The position numbers and the translations under genes were made by a program. 46,884 bases of DNA, from the NCBI GenBank assembly GCA_910578245.1, contig CAJTPC010000008.1, positions 1 to 46,884 of the forward strand, written 5' to 3'. Below are positions 30,700 to 40,437 of the stretch, in pieces (position 1 is the first letter of the stretch; every line of letters starts with the position of its first letter). The notes under the pieces are model-generated. The model searched no databases and was not told the origin of the DNA. It worked only from the letters and a program-made list of their open reading frames with translations. This stretch comes from an uncultured Christensenella sp. (GTDB lineage Bacteria > Bacillota > Clostridia > Christensenellales > UBA3700).

Positions 30700-31866
30700 A
30701 TGGCGAACAGTATCTTGATAATAGGCGGTGGCGCAAGCGGACTTATGTGCGCTATCGGACTTGCAAAGAAGGGGAAGAGGGTCGTTGTGCTTGAAAAAAA
30801 CGAGCGTGTCGGCAAAAAGTTGCTTGCTACAGGCAACGGCAAATGTAATCTCACCAATATCAATACTACTTATAAAGATTATAATACTACTTTTATCAAA
30901 GATATTTTAGAGGAATTTACGCCGCAAAGAATTATAGACGAATTTGCGCAACTGGGACTTTTGACAAAAGTCGATTCAGAGGGCAGAGTTTATCCATATA
31001 GCGAGAGCGCGGGCAACGTGCTAAATGTATTGCTTCGCCGTCTTGACGAATACGGAGCGCAGATTGTATGCAACGCCTTAGTAGAAAAGGTCACGCATGA
31101 TAACGGAAAGTGGAAGGCTGTAACAAGTAAAGGCGAATTTATCGGCGATAGCTTGGTATTTGCATGCGGAAGCAACGCTACGAGCGGAATTGACAGCCTT
31201 GGTATAATGGCGAAATTGGGACATAAAGTTACGCCGTTCAGATACGCGATAGCTCCGCTTTTATGCGATGACGTTAGGGGCGCAAACGGCGTGCGCGCCA
31301 AAGCCTACGCTGGCATATATATCAACGGAGAATTTATAATGGGCGAAAGGGGCGAATTGCTCTTTAAGGACAACGCGCTTTCGGGCATACTTGCTTTTCG
31401 CCTATCTTCGGCGCTTGCCAGATTTAGAGATAAAGTTGAAGAGTGCAAGGTTAATATAGACTTTCTTCCCGATATGCAGGAGAAAGATCTTGCAGATTTT
31501 ATATATAACAACTGTAGCGTTTACTCACCTTTGGAAGGCGTATTGCACAAGGCTATTTCGCAAAATATAATTGCAAGAATACCTATGGACAGGTCGCTTA
31601 TTATGTCGCGTAAAAAAGCCTACGACATTGCCAAGGCTTGCAAGAATTTCCAAGTAAATATCAAAGGCGTAGGCGCGAGAACCGGCGCGCAAGTCGCATG
31701 CGGCGGCGTTGCTACAGACGAGTTGGATATGCGTACGTTGCAATCGAAACTACACGAAGGGCTGTATTGCATAGGCGAGAGCGTTGACGTCGACGGACTT
31801 TGCGGAGGTTGTAATCTTCACTGGGCGTGGGCAAGCGCAATGGCGGTGTCTAAAGATTTGATATGA
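30700..31866 (+). CDS. HI0933/BaiN-type flavoprotein
   Basis: A 388-residue FAD-dependent oxidoreductase. Residues 5-30 form the dinucleotide fold IIGGGASGLMCAIGLA, followed by VLEKNERVGKKLLATGNGKC, the family hallmark. A second FAD-contact region GGVATDELDMRTLQSK and GLCGGCNLHWAW lie at the C-terminus. Members reduce unknown substrates; BaiN acts in bile-acid dehydroxylation in Clostridium. TAGGAGGGC precedes the ATG, 16 bases after the regulator stop. It overlaps the next gene by four bases. Confidence 0.85.
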   Translation: MANSILIIGGGASGLMCAIGLAKKGKRVVVLEKNERVGKKLLATGNGKCNLTNINTTYKDYNTTFIKDILEEFTPQRIIDEFAQLGLLTKVDSEGRVYPYSESAGNVLNVLLRRLDEYGAQIVCNALVEKVTHDNGKWKAVTSKGEFIGDSLVFACGSNATSGIDSLGIMAKLGHKVTPFRYAIAPLLCDDVRGANGVRAKAYAGIYINGEFIMGERGELLFKDNALSGILAFRLSSALARFRDKVEECKVNIDFLPDMQEKDLADFIYNNCSVYSPLEGVLHKAISQNIIARIPMDRSLIMSRKKAYDIAKACKNFQVNIKGVGARTGAQVACGGVATDELDMRTLQSKLHEGLYCIGESVDVDGLCGGCNLHWAWASAMAVSKDLI

Positions 31867-33455
31867 TTAGAGCAGACCAAATAAAACTTCCCGTAGACTA
31901 TACCGATGACGACGTCAAAAAAGGCGCCGCGAGAGCGCTTGGCGTAAGCGGCAACGAAGTAAAAGGATACGAGATAATAAAAAAGTCCATAGACAGCAGA
32001 GATAAGAGCCGAATTAGATACGTATTAAGCGTAGCGGTAACTTTAGAGGGCGAAAAAAAATATCTTGCCAGACACCCTAAAGCCGTTTTATATATTCCCC
32101 CTGCGAGAAACATCGAAAGTATTTTGCCAAAAGAAATACCTGCGCCGTCAAAAAGACCTGTGATAATAGGACTGGGTCCGGCGGGACTTTTTGCGGGTTT
32201 GACGCTTGCTAAGGCAGGATTGCGACCAATTCTCTTTGAGAGAGGTAAGCCTGTAGACGAAAGAGCAAAGAGCGTAGAGGACTTTATCAATACTTGCGTA
32301 CTCGATACGCAGAGTAACTTGCAATTCGGCGAGGGAGGAGCGGGTACATTTTCCGACGGCAAACTCAATACGGGAACGGGTTCTGCGCTAATTAGCGTAG
32401 TTTTCGGGGAGTTCGTCAAGTTCGGCGCGCCTGAACAGATACTTTACGATGCAAAACCGCACGTGGGTACGGACAAGTTACGCAATGTAATTAAGAATAT
32501 GCGCCGTGATATAGTCGCCCTTGGCGGAGAAGTATATTTTGACAGCAGATTGATTGATATAGAGTCGAGTGGCGGTAAACTTACGGGAGTAAAGATAGAC
32601 ACCAAAGATAGAGGAATTTGGAGCATTGATTGCGATTGCTGTATACTTGCTGTCGGACATAGCGCAAGAGATACTTTCGAGATGCTTGCTTCAAAAGTCA
32701 AAATAGAGCAAAAGCCATTTTCAATCGGCGTTCGTATAGAGCATCTTCAGAGCGCTATCGACAGAGGACAGTACGGCGGACAGAAAGGACTTCCTCCGGC
32801 TAATTATTCGCTTTCCTGTCATCTTGACGGCGGCAGGTCTTGTTATACTTTTTGTATGTGTCCCGGCGGATACGTTATGCCTGCCGCTTCGGAGGAAAAA
32901 GCAGTTGTAACCAACGGTATGAGTTATTTTGCCCGCGATGGCGTCAACGCTAACAGCGCTTTGCTAGTGGGTGTCGGACCTCAAGATTTTTCTTCTTCAA
33001 ATCCCTTAGCAGGAGTGGAATTTCAGCGCAAGTACGAAAGACTTGCCTATGCCGTATCCAATTCGTACAAAGCTCCTTGTCAAAGATACGAGGACTTGGT
33101 CAACGGCAAATCAAGCAGTGGTTTCGGACAGATTTTGCCAACGTACCCTATGGGCGTAACGCAAGCCGATTTGAGGGCTTGTTTGCCCGACTATGTTACA
33201 AATAGCATAGTGGAAGCTGTAAAAGCGTTTGATAAAAAGCTCAAGGGTTTTGCAGACCCTGACGCGCTTTTGACGGGTGTGGAAAGCCGTTCTTCAAGTC
33301 CTATCAGGATACTTCGCGACGCTCATGGAGATTGTTCGATAGGAGGTCTTATGCCTTGCGGTGAGGGCGCGGGATATGCAGGCGGTATTACTTCCGCAAG
33401 CGTAGACGGAATCAATATCGCGCTTAAATACATCTCAAAACTATTCGGCAAATAG
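31863..33455 (+). CDS. FAD-dependent dehydrogenase (COG2509-like)
   Basis: A 530-residue flavoprotein of the COG2509 type. The N-terminal region (1-95) is a small domain with KGAARALGV; the FAD motif IIGLGPAGLFAGLTLA lies near residue 100-115; LQFGEGGAGTFSDGKLNTG near 152-170 and SYTFCMCPGGYV-like text near 325 are family marks. The C-terminal GEGAGYAGGITSA binds FAD again. Reaction unknown. It overlaps the preceding flavoprotein by ATGA, so the two are coupled and may act together. A terminator is not evident after it. Confidence 0.82.
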   Translation: MIRADQIKLPVDYTDDDVKKGAARALGVSGNEVKGYEIIKKSIDSRDKSRIRYVLSVAVTLEGEKKYLARHPKAVLYIPPARNIESILPKEIPAPSKRPVIIGLGPAGLFAGLTLAKAGLRPILFERGKPVDERAKSVEDFINTCVLDTQSNLQFGEGGAGTFSDGKLNTGTGSALISVVFGEFVKFGAPEQILYDAKPHVGTDKLRNVIKNMRRDIVALGGEVYFDSRLIDIESSGGKLTGVKIDTKDRGIWSIDCDCCILAVGHSARDTFEMLASKVKIEQKPFSIGVRIEHLQSAIDRGQYGGQKGLPPANYSLSCHLDGGRSCYTFCMCPGGYVMPAASEEKAVVTNGMSYFARDGVNANSALLVGVGPQDFSSSNPLAGVEFQRKYERLAYAVSNSYKAPCQRYEDLVNGKSSSGFGQILPTYPMGVTQADLRACLPDYVTNSIVEAVKAFDKKLKGFADPDALLTGVESRSSSPIRILRDAHGDCSIGGLMPCGEGAGYAGGITSASVDGINIALKYISKLFGK

Positions 33456-33682
33456 TTGTTAAGATACATAAGCGATATGACGAGCCTTATTTTATCTCCA
33501 ATATATTATATATAAATAATTGTTTTTTGCTTTTGCGTATGATATAATGTATCTGCATATGAGCGTTTTTAATGTTTTGTATAATATAAAACGCATAGGT
33601 GGGAATAATGAAAAGTAGAGCGTAGCGTAATACGCTAGGCAGAGAGATATCAACATACGTATTTGAAATACAAGAGGTTAAT
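33456..33682. other. Intergenic region before the LRR protein
   Basis: 227 bases, AT-rich. Contents: a small hairpin AGCGT-AAT-ACGCT near 33627-33639 and a five-codon start-stop (ATGAAAAGTAGAGCGTAG) behind GGTGGGA, which could be a short leader. No gene supported. Confidence 0.35.
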
Positions 33683-35392
33683 ATGACAAACAAGACAAGA
33701 CAAATAGTAGTTGTGGTGGCAGTATTCGTAATTGCTTTGGCGTCACTTGGTACAATTATAGGACTTTTGGTCAATACGGGGCAGTTGTCAGAATACTCTG
33801 ACGGATTTAGATATGAAGTAAACGGTTCGCGAGTTACTATCATTAGTTACGAGGGTAGCGATACCGACGTTGTCGTACCCGACAAACTCAAAGGACACAG
33901 AGTGGTCGGAATAGCCAAAGACGCTTTCTTAAATTCTGCCAGTTTGATTAAATCTATCAAGTTCAACTGCACGTACTCTTCCTTTTATATTGCAGACGAG
34001 GCTTTTGCCAAATTAACTGCGCTTGAAAAAGTCGTCTTGCCAAGCAAGCTAAAGGAGATACCTTACGGGGCATTTGAAGAGTGTACGTCGCTTAAGAGCG
34101 TAATTATTCCAAACAGCGTTACCGTAATAGGAGGCAACGCTTTCAAAGGTTGTAATTCTTTGAACTTTATCTACAGTAACGAGAACTATTTAACCGAGGG
34201 CGATAACGCTGTTAGAAACAACGCGCTTTATCTTCCGACGTCGTTGCTTGAGATAAGCGCAAGCGCTTTTGAAAATTGCACTGCTATAGCTAATATGTAT
34301 ATTTCCAAGGACTTGGAAAAGATTGGCGATAAGGCGTTTAACGGTTGTAAAAATCTTACGGGCTTAGTAGTAGCCGCTGAAAGTGAAATAACCAGTATAG
34401 GCGAATACGCTTTTTGCGATACAACGCTTAGTTCATCGGCCGGCACACCGCTTTCTTTCCCGAATGTCGTTACTATAGGCGCGCATGCTTTTGAAAGTAT
34501 CAATACCACTTACTTTGCTTATATGGAATTGCCTAATACGGTAACCAGTATTGGCGAATACGCTTTTTCCGAATGTACGTCGCTTAGCAAATTCGTAATG
34601 GCTGAAGATACTAAGATAGAAACTATGGGCGAAGGCGTATTCCAAGGTTGCACTGCGTTGAGAAACGTCACGTTGCCTACTGAAATCAAGGAAATTCCCG
34701 CAAAGACTTTTATGGGTTGTTTTAGACTGTTGTACGGCGATAACGACTTTGTTATAGGAAAGCACGTAGAGAGTATCGGCGACGGAGCGTTTGCGCTCTA
34801 TGTTGGCATGGGCGAAAAACAATCTCCCGCTGATTTTATGAGACACGTAATCACAGTGGACGAGGAGAACGAACATTTTGATATCATCAGACTTGAGGAT
34901 AGCAGAATCGAAGGTAATTCCAATTCGACGTATAGACAAGGTTTGCTCACCGACATTGGCGGTACGACTATTTACGCTTACTACGGCTCTTACGATTCCA
35001 AATCTTACAGTCCTTCTACCAACGGTAAGACGTTTAGACTTTTGGATGTAGAGGGAAGAACGGTTCAAAGCGTAACCACTGTCAAACCGTATGCGTTCGC
35101 AGGCGTAAAGTTTGATTATATCGAACTTCCCGTTACGATAAAAGGACTCGGCGAATACGCATTCTACAAAAGTCACGTTACTACTTTCTATACTTCTGCT
35201 ATTGATTGGGAGTTTACGGAAAATACTTTTGAAAAGCTAAATCTTAATCTTGAGGAAGATAAAAAGCTAGTAGGCACATATCCCGAAATGGAAGTCTTGC
35301 TTCTCCAAAGCAAAGACGGCGTCGAAGCCTTTTTGCGTAAACTTGGCGAATACGGTATACCTGCGGGAACTTACAGCGGAGATTTGTCTTAA
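33683..35392 (+). CDS. BspA-like leucine-rich-repeat protein, membrane anchored
   Basis: A 569-residue surface protein. The N-terminal TM/signal anchor (about 8-30) ends without an obvious cleavage site. From about residue 55 it has repeated LRR_5 units, about 23 residues each, such as IGDKAFNGCKNLTGLVV and IGEYAFSECTSLSKFVM. Blocks are interrupted by a non-repeat segment at about 390-450 and resume at VKPYAFAGVKFDYIEL. LRR_5 proteins bind partners outside the cell, in adhesion or matrix contacts. CAAGAGGTTA is the ribosome site. Terminator at 35417-35456. Single gene. Confidence 0.85.
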   Translation: MTNKTRQIVVVVAVFVIALASLGTIIGLLVNTGQLSEYSDGFRYEVNGSRVTIISYEGSDTDVVVPDKLKGHRVVGIAKDAFLNSASLIKSIKFNCTYSSFYIADEAFAKLTALEKVVLPSKLKEIPYGAFEECTSLKSVIIPNSVTVIGGNAFKGCNSLNFIYSNENYLTEGDNAVRNNALYLPTSLLEISASAFENCTAIANMYISKDLEKIGDKAFNGCKNLTGLVVAAESEITSIGEYAFCDTTLSSSAGTPLSFPNVVTIGAHAFESINTTYFAYMELPNTVTSIGEYAFSECTSLSKFVMAEDTKIETMGEGVFQGCTALRNVTLPTEIKEIPAKTFMGCFRLLYGDNDFVIGKHVESIGDGAFALYVGMGEKQSPADFMRHVITVDEENEHFDIIRLEDSRIEGNSNSTYRQGLLTDIGGTTIYAYYGSYDSKSYSPSTNGKTFRLLDVEGRTVQSVTTVKPYAFAGVKFDYIELPVTIKGLGEYAFYKSHVTTFYTSAIDWEFTENTFEKLNLNLEEDKKLVGTYPEMEVLLLQSKDGVEAFLRKLGEYGIPAGTYSGDLS

Positions 35393-35416
35393 GGTATAAT
35401 TATATAAATAATGGAT

Positions 35417-35456
35417 AATACAGCTGAGCGAATTTTGCTTGGCTGTATTTATTTTT
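35417..35456 (+). terminator. Rho-independent terminator
   Basis: AATACAGC (35417-35424) pairs exactly with GCTGTATT (35442-35449), with further pairing inside, followed by TATTTTT. Confidence 0.75.
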
Positions 35457-35506
35457 ATGAATACATAAAAGGTTTTTCTTTGCTTATACTATGCTCGGAG
35501 GTCATT

Positions 35507-36031
35507 ATGAAAGAGACAGGTATAGTAAGAAGAATTGACGAATTGGGTAGAGTGGTTATCCCTAAGGAATTGAGAAAAGTACTCAAACTTAAGGAAGGCG
35601 AATTGCTGGAGATCTTTACCAACGATAGCGGTGAATTGGTATTTAAGAAATACAATGAAGTAGGCGCTACGCCCGAACAGCTTGACGCGATAAGCAAGGT
35701 GCTTTATAAGAACACCGGCAAGGAAGTGGCAATTTGCGACACAAGCAGTATCTTGGCGCACGTTGGCGGTAAGGAAGGTCTGCAAGGCGAAGATATAAGC
35801 GATGAACTCTACGGCGTACTTGACAATCGCAAGTCGCGACTTATCAAGGACAGAGGTATTCGTCTTGTAGACGATATGCAAATCAATCGAAACTCCGAAC
35901 AGTACATTGTTCCGCTTATCAGTAGCGGTGATTTGTACGGCGGTATAATTCTTTCGGCAGAAAAGCTCGGCGCGGTAGATATGGCGCTTTGCGACGCAAT
36001 GGCAGGGTACTTGACGTACAATATAGGCTAG
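35507..36031 (+). CDS. spoVT: Stage V sporulation protein T
   Basis: A forespore transcription regulator of 174 residues. The N-terminal AbrB domain reads GIVRRIDELGRVVIPKELRK (4-23) and LEIFTNDSGELVFKKY (about 34-49). The C-terminal GAF-like domain (about 60-174) has EGLQGEDIS and YIVPLISSGDLYGGIIL. B. subtilis SpoVT has 178 residues. A longer frame from 35411 exists, but GGAGG with the ATG at 35507 gives the family start MKETGIVRR. It lies one base before spoVB, and the pair is typical of sporulators. Confidence 0.93.
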   Translation: MKETGIVRRIDELGRVVIPKELRKVLKLKEGELLEIFTNDSGELVFKKYNEVGATPEQLDAISKVLYKNTGKEVAICDTSSILAHVGGKEGLQGEDISDELYGVLDNRKSRLIKDRGIRLVDDMQINRNSEQYIVPLISSGDLYGGIILSAEKLGAVDMALCDAMAGYLTYNIG

Positions 36032-36032
36032 A

Positions 36033-37592
36033 ATGAAAAGACGTACGATAGCGCAAGGCGCAATATTGCTTGCGGTATGTTCTATAGTCGCAAAGCTACT
36101 TGGCGGAGCGTATCGCATTGCGCTCACTTACGTGTTGGGAGCGGAAGGCATAGGCTACTATCAGTTGGTCTTCCCGTTCTTTGCGCTATTACTTGCCATT
36201 ATCAGCAATGCAATACCGCTTACTCTCTCACGGCAGATATCCGCAGAAATAGCTCACGACAGATTGGGAGCAGTTGGCTCTATAATTAGGAAATCGGTAT
36301 TATACGCAGTCTTTGCAGGCGCGGTGGGCGTAATATTTACAGTATTACTTTCGCGCGTTATGGCGAACGCGCAATCGCAAGCGGGCGTATATATCTGCTA
36401 CGTTGCAATAGCTCCGGCAATAATATTCGTAACTTTAGCGGGCGTATTCAAAGGCTGGTTTTTAGGACACGGCAACACCGCGCCTTCGGGAGTAAGCCAA
36501 ATCGTTGAGGTATTCGTTAAATTCGGTCTTGGTTTGCTCTTTGCGTTCTTACTAATGAAAAGGGGACTTATGCAAGCCGTTGCCGGCGCATTAGTCGCCG
36601 TAAGCGTAAGCGAGTTTGTTTCTCTCTTAACTGTATTTATATGGTATACAGTCTCGGCAAAAGATGAGAGGAAGTTGCCTGCGCTTGAAACAGAATACAA
36701 ATTCTTTTCTACTTTTTTACCTATCACGGCAAGTGGGTTTATCTTTCCGTTGATAGCTTTTATAGACAGTATTATGGTCGTCAATTTGCTAATCCACGGC
36801 GGAGCGACAGATGCGGTAAGTCAATACGGTATACTCACAGGTCCCGTTGCGTCAGTGATAAATATGCCTATCGTACTGGCAATGTCCATATCGGTAGCTA
36901 TAGTGCCTGCGGTAGCAAGCGCAATGGTCGGGTATGACGTAGTATCTATTAAGCAAAAGACAGCCACTACCTTAAAGATGTGTCTTATGATAGCCATGCC
37001 ATTCTTTTTGGGCGGAGCAATTATGTCAAGACAAGTCGTCGGATTGCTCTATCCGTCGCTCGGACAGGCAAATAAAGAATTGACGGCGTATCTGCTTTCA
37101 TTGACGGCGATTAATATTTTGTTGCTGTCGTTGCTCGAAGCTCTCGATGCAATACTGCAAGGACTTGGAAGACTTCGTCCCGTGCTTATCAACATTGCCG
37201 TGGGCGGAGCGCTAAAAATACTAATAGAGCTTATATTCGTGCCGAGATGGGGTATTGCGGTAAGCGGTATATCCTCAATCGTGTTCTACATGACTGCTTT
37301 TACTCTCAACGGCGTATATTACAACAAACTTGTAGGTAAAAATACAAAACTCTTCAAAAGTATTAGTAAAATCATGTTGGCGGGTGCTATAATGTCAGTG
37401 GCAATGCTACCGTCGGTATTCATTCATAGCAATATATGGTCGCTAGTCTATGCTGTTTGCGCGGGAGCCGTTGCGTATATAGGAACGTTGCTACTGACGA
37501 GAGCGGTGGATGAGAATGAAATGCAGATGTTACCGCTTGGCAATAAGCTAACGCGTGTCTTAACAAAAGTTAAATACTATAAAAGCCTCTGA
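36033..37592 (+). CDS. spoVB: SpoVB-like polysaccharide/lipid flippase
   Basis: A 519-residue MOP-superfamily protein with about 12-14 membrane segments across its whole length. Close features: KLLGGAYRIALTYVLGAEGI (residues 21-40) and YYQLVFPFFALLLAI next. SpoVB helps make the spore cortex and is related to lipid II flippases. It starts one base after the spoVT stop, so they share an operon. GGCTAGA is a weak ribosome site, suggesting translational coupling. Confidence 0.88.
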   Translation: MKRRTIAQGAILLAVCSIVAKLLGGAYRIALTYVLGAEGIGYYQLVFPFFALLLAIISNAIPLTLSRQISAEIAHDRLGAVGSIIRKSVLYAVFAGAVGVIFTVLLSRVMANAQSQAGVYICYVAIAPAIIFVTLAGVFKGWFLGHGNTAPSGVSQIVEVFVKFGLGLLFAFLLMKRGLMQAVAGALVAVSVSEFVSLLTVFIWYTVSAKDERKLPALETEYKFFSTFLPITASGFIFPLIAFIDSIMVVNLLIHGGATDAVSQYGILTGPVASVINMPIVLAMSISVAIVPAVASAMVGYDVVSIKQKTATTLKMCLMIAMPFFLGGAIMSRQVVGLLYPSLGQANKELTAYLLSLTAINILLLSLLEALDAILQGLGRLRPVLINIAVGGALKILIELIFVPRWGIAVSGISSIVFYMTAFTLNGVYYNKLVGKNTKLFKSISKIMLAGAIMSVAMLPSVFIHSNIWSLVYAVCAGAVAYIGTLLLTRAVDENEMQMLPLGNKLTRVLTKVKYYKSL

Positions 37593-37657
37593 TTAAATTC
37601 TGACGGCGGGATTGAGGAAACTTAATTAAAGAAGTTTTAGTAAGGAGAGTAAACAAA

Positions 37658-39037
37658 ATGATAACGGTAGTGGCGTTGGGTTGCGCTAAAGGACAGCTCA
37701 CTATTGCGGGCGCTGAAGCTATTGACAAAGCAAACAAGGTCTTTGTCAAAACTGCGCTCACCGATACATACGAATATTTCAAAGACAAGGGCATTGAATG
37801 TATATCCCTTGATTTTATCTATGACAAATCCCAAAATTTTGACGAACTTGACGAGGAAATAGCAAACTACCTCATAATGCAGAATACGGATATAGTATAC
37901 TGCGTCAACGGTAGCGGATACGAGGACAGGTCTGTCGCGTTGCTTAGAGAAAAGACTGAAGTAGAGATATTTCCGTCCGCGTCTTTTGGCATAACCGGCG
38001 GCCAGCCGAGTATGGCAAGCGTTTTGATTAGCGCCTACGAACTTGTCAATATCAAGGGCTTTAATTACGATACCCGACTATCGATGTGCGTTACTGATAT
38101 AGACAATTCATTCATTGCAGGAGAGGTAAAACTGATTCTGCAAAATATTTTAGGCGATGAGGAAAGCGCGTTTTTCAACGGCAAAGAAATTGCGATTTAC
38201 GAATTGGACAGACAAGAGAAGTACGACTACGCAACGACGCTCTTCGTCACGCCAAAGAATCTTGTAGAAAAGCAAAGATTTAACTTTTTCGATTTATATC
38301 GGATTATGCGCGTATTGCGCGGAGAAAACGGCTGTCAGTGGGATAAAGCGCAGACGCACGAGAGCATAAGACAAAACGCTGTAGAAGAAGCCTACGAGCT
38401 TGTAGAGGCTATAAATAACAACGATATAGATAATATCGTCGAAGAGAGCGGAGATTTGTTTTTGCAAAGTATATTTCATTGCGTGATAGCCGAGGATTGC
38501 GCGGAGTTTAACTTGGAAGATTGCTTGAGCGGTATATGCAGAAAACTTATCGACAGACATACGCATATTTTCGGCGACGTCGTAGCCAACACCCCTGAAG
38601 AAGCGCTAAAGGCGTGGGATAACGCAAAGGCTAAGGAAAAGCGTTATTCGTCTGCAAGCGACAAGATAGATAAAATTGCCAAGGCGTTGCCTGCGCTTAT
38701 GAGAGCATACAAAATACAAAAGGTTGCGGGCAAAGTGGGATTTGAATTCGATGATTTCGAGCAAGTAATCGGCAAGGTAAAAGAGGAGATAGAGGAGTTT
38801 TGCAACGCCAAGACGGCAGACGAACTCGAGGACGAGGGCGGAGATATTCTTCTTGCAGCAGTCAATGCTTTGAGGTGGAAAAAGGTCGAGCCTGAAGTTG
38901 CGCTGTCAAGGGCTATAGACAAATTCGTCAAGAGATTCAAATACGTTGAGGAAAAGTGCAACGGCGATATGCAGAGCAAGAGCCTTGACGAGTTGAACGC
39001 ACTTTGGGAGGAAGCAAAAGTTGCCGCAAAGCATTGA
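37658..39037 (+). CDS. mazG: MazG-family nucleoside triphosphate pyrophosphohydrolase (YabN type)
   Basis: A 459-residue fusion. The N-terminal part (about 1-205) is a tetrapyrrole-methylase-like domain, with VVALGCAKGQLTIAGAEAID and SFGITGGQPSMAS. The C-terminal part (about 210-459) has two MazG repeats. Their metal motifs are EEAYELVEAINNNDIDNIVE followed by ESGDLF, and EEIEEFCNAKTADELEDEGG followed by DILL. MazG removes abnormal NTPs. YabN has the same layout and follows spoVB in Bacillus, which supports the call. TAAGGAGAGTA is a strong ribosome site. It overlaps the next gene by 17 bases. Confidence 0.93.
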   Translation: MITVVALGCAKGQLTIAGAEAIDKANKVFVKTALTDTYEYFKDKGIECISLDFIYDKSQNFDELDEEIANYLIMQNTDIVYCVNGSGYEDRSVALLREKTEVEIFPSASFGITGGQPSMASVLISAYELVNIKGFNYDTRLSMCVTDIDNSFIAGEVKLILQNILGDEESAFFNGKEIAIYELDRQEKYDYATTLFVTPKNLVEKQRFNFFDLYRIMRVLRGENGCQWDKAQTHESIRQNAVEEAYELVEAINNNDIDNIVEESGDLFLQSIFHCVIAEDCAEFNLEDCLSGICRKLIDRHTHIFGDVVANTPEEALKAWDNAKAKEKRYSSASDKIDKIAKALPALMRAYKIQKVAGKVGFEFDDFEQVIGKVKEEIEEFCNAKTADELEDEGGDILLAAVNALRWKKVEPEVALSRAIDKFVKRFKYVEEKCNGDMQSKSLDELNALWEEAKVAAKH

Positions 39038-39941
39038 TTTTAAGGGCGTAGTTTTTGCTCCCATTGCAGGATATAGCGACGTAGGCGCGCGTAGAGTGAG
39101 CGCTATGCGAGGGGCCGATATGACTTATACCGAAATGGTAAGCGCAAAGGGCTTAGTATACGGTAGCGAAAAGACAGAGGACTTACTGCGCACTACCGAC
39201 ATCGAAAAAATTAAGTGCGTACAGATCTTCGGTAGCGAGCCGTACTATATATCCAAAGCCGTTGAGCATAAGGCGCTTGAGAAATTCGACGTAATAGATA
39301 TCAATATGGGATGTCCAGTGCCAAAGATTGTTAAGAACGGCGAAGGTAGCGCGTTGCTAGAGAACATTTCTTTAGCGCAAGAGATAGTTAGGTCAGCGAT
39401 GGTTGTCGGCAAGCCCGTTACCGTCAAATACCGTCTAGGCGTCAACGCGCAGAATATAATTGCCGTAGACTTTGGCAAAGCAATGCAGGACGCAGGCGCC
39501 AGCGCGATAACCGTTCACGGTCGTACACGCGAGCAGATGTACGCAGGCAAAGCAGATTGGCAGGAAATAGCCAAGGTAAAAAAAGCGGTAAATATCCCTG
39601 TATTTGTCAACGGCGATATTGTCGATAGGACAAGCTATCAAGAGGCAATGACGGCAACGGGTTGCGACGGCGCGATGATTGCCAGAGGAGCGCTCGGCAA
39701 TCCTAAGATATTCAGCGACATTAAGAGAATAGATATTGAGAATTACAGTCTAAAGCAAGACATATTGACGCACTTAAATACTATGTTGGAATTTCATCAT
39801 GAGAGCTTTGTAGCGTGTAATTTCAAAAAACATCTTGCTTATTACTGTCGCGGAATGAGAGGACAAAGACAAATCAAACTCGACGCGTACGCGAGCAAAA
39901 CTATTGAAGATATAATTCGAGTTATTGATAGATATTTTTAG
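39021..39941 (+). CDS. tRNA-dihydrouridine synthase
   Basis: Reduces uridines in the tRNA D-loop with FMN. 306 residues, TIM barrel. Motifs: FAPIAGYSDVGARR (12-25), DINMGCPVPKIVKNGEGSAL near 95-114 with the catalytic Cys, VKYRLG near 138, HGRTREQMYAGKADW near 164 and GDIVD near 196. It starts with TTG at 39021, inside mazG. GGGAGGAAG 10-14 bases upstream supports that start. The next Met in frame would delete the FMN-binding strand. Family member (DusB or other) is unclear. Confidence 0.9.
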   Translation: MPQSIDFKGVVFAPIAGYSDVGARRVSAMRGADMTYTEMVSAKGLVYGSEKTEDLLRTTDIEKIKCVQIFGSEPYYISKAVEHKALEKFDVIDINMGCPVPKIVKNGEGSALLENISLAQEIVRSAMVVGKPVTVKYRLGVNAQNIIAVDFGKAMQDAGASAITVHGRTREQMYAGKADWQEIAKVKKAVNIPVFVNGDIVDRTSYQEAMTATGCDGAMIARGALGNPKIFSDIKRIDIENYSLKQDILTHLNTMLEFHHESFVACNFKKHLAYYCRGMRGQRQIKLDAYASKTIEDIIRVIDRYF

Positions 39942-39966
39942 TAATACTATATGAGGCGGTAAAGAA

Positions 39967-40437
39967 TTGATAATACAAAAAGCCAAAATGCAAGATGCGC
40001 AAGGGATTTTTCATTTGACGCAAGATACGATACGCGCTGAGTATACCAACGTCTATAATCAATATGAAATAGACTTTTTCTCAACTTTACACAGTCAAGA
40101 AGCAATTCAAGATGATATAGCAAAAGGAATCGTATACGTTCTTTCAAAAGGCAATAAAATCTTGGCTACTGCGACTGTTGAGGGAAATCATTTGATGAGA
40201 GTCTTTGTGGAGAAATCACATATAGGACAGGGCTTCGGCAGTCAGATTATGGACTTTGTCGAACGTGAAGTCTCTCGGAATTATGACGAAATCGTCCTTG
40301 ATACTTCGCTTGTCGCAAAGAATTTTTATCTTCACAGAGGATATGTGTTTACGCATAGCGAAACTTTGGAGATAGACAACGGAAGAATATTAGATTACGA
40401 AGTAATGAAGAAAAGTTTAACGGAAGGTAAGAAATGA
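39967..40437 (+). CDS. GNAT-family acetyltransferase
   Basis: A 156-residue GNAT protein. Acetyl-CoA binding motif A is VEKSHIGQGFGSQIMDFVER near 80-99. Strand 4 (LMRVFVE) leads into it. YLHRGYVFTHSETL near 125 is motif B. Starts with TTG after GAGGCGGTAAAG. Substrate unknown. It overlaps trmL by four bases (ATGA). Confidence 0.8.
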   Translation: MIIQKAKMQDAQGIFHLTQDTIRAEYTNVYNQYEIDFFSTLHSQEAIQDDIAKGIVYVLSKGNKILATATVEGNHLMRVFVEKSHIGQGFGSQIMDFVEREVSRNYDEIVLDTSLVAKNFYLHRGYVFTHSETLEIDNGRILDYEVMKKSLTEGKK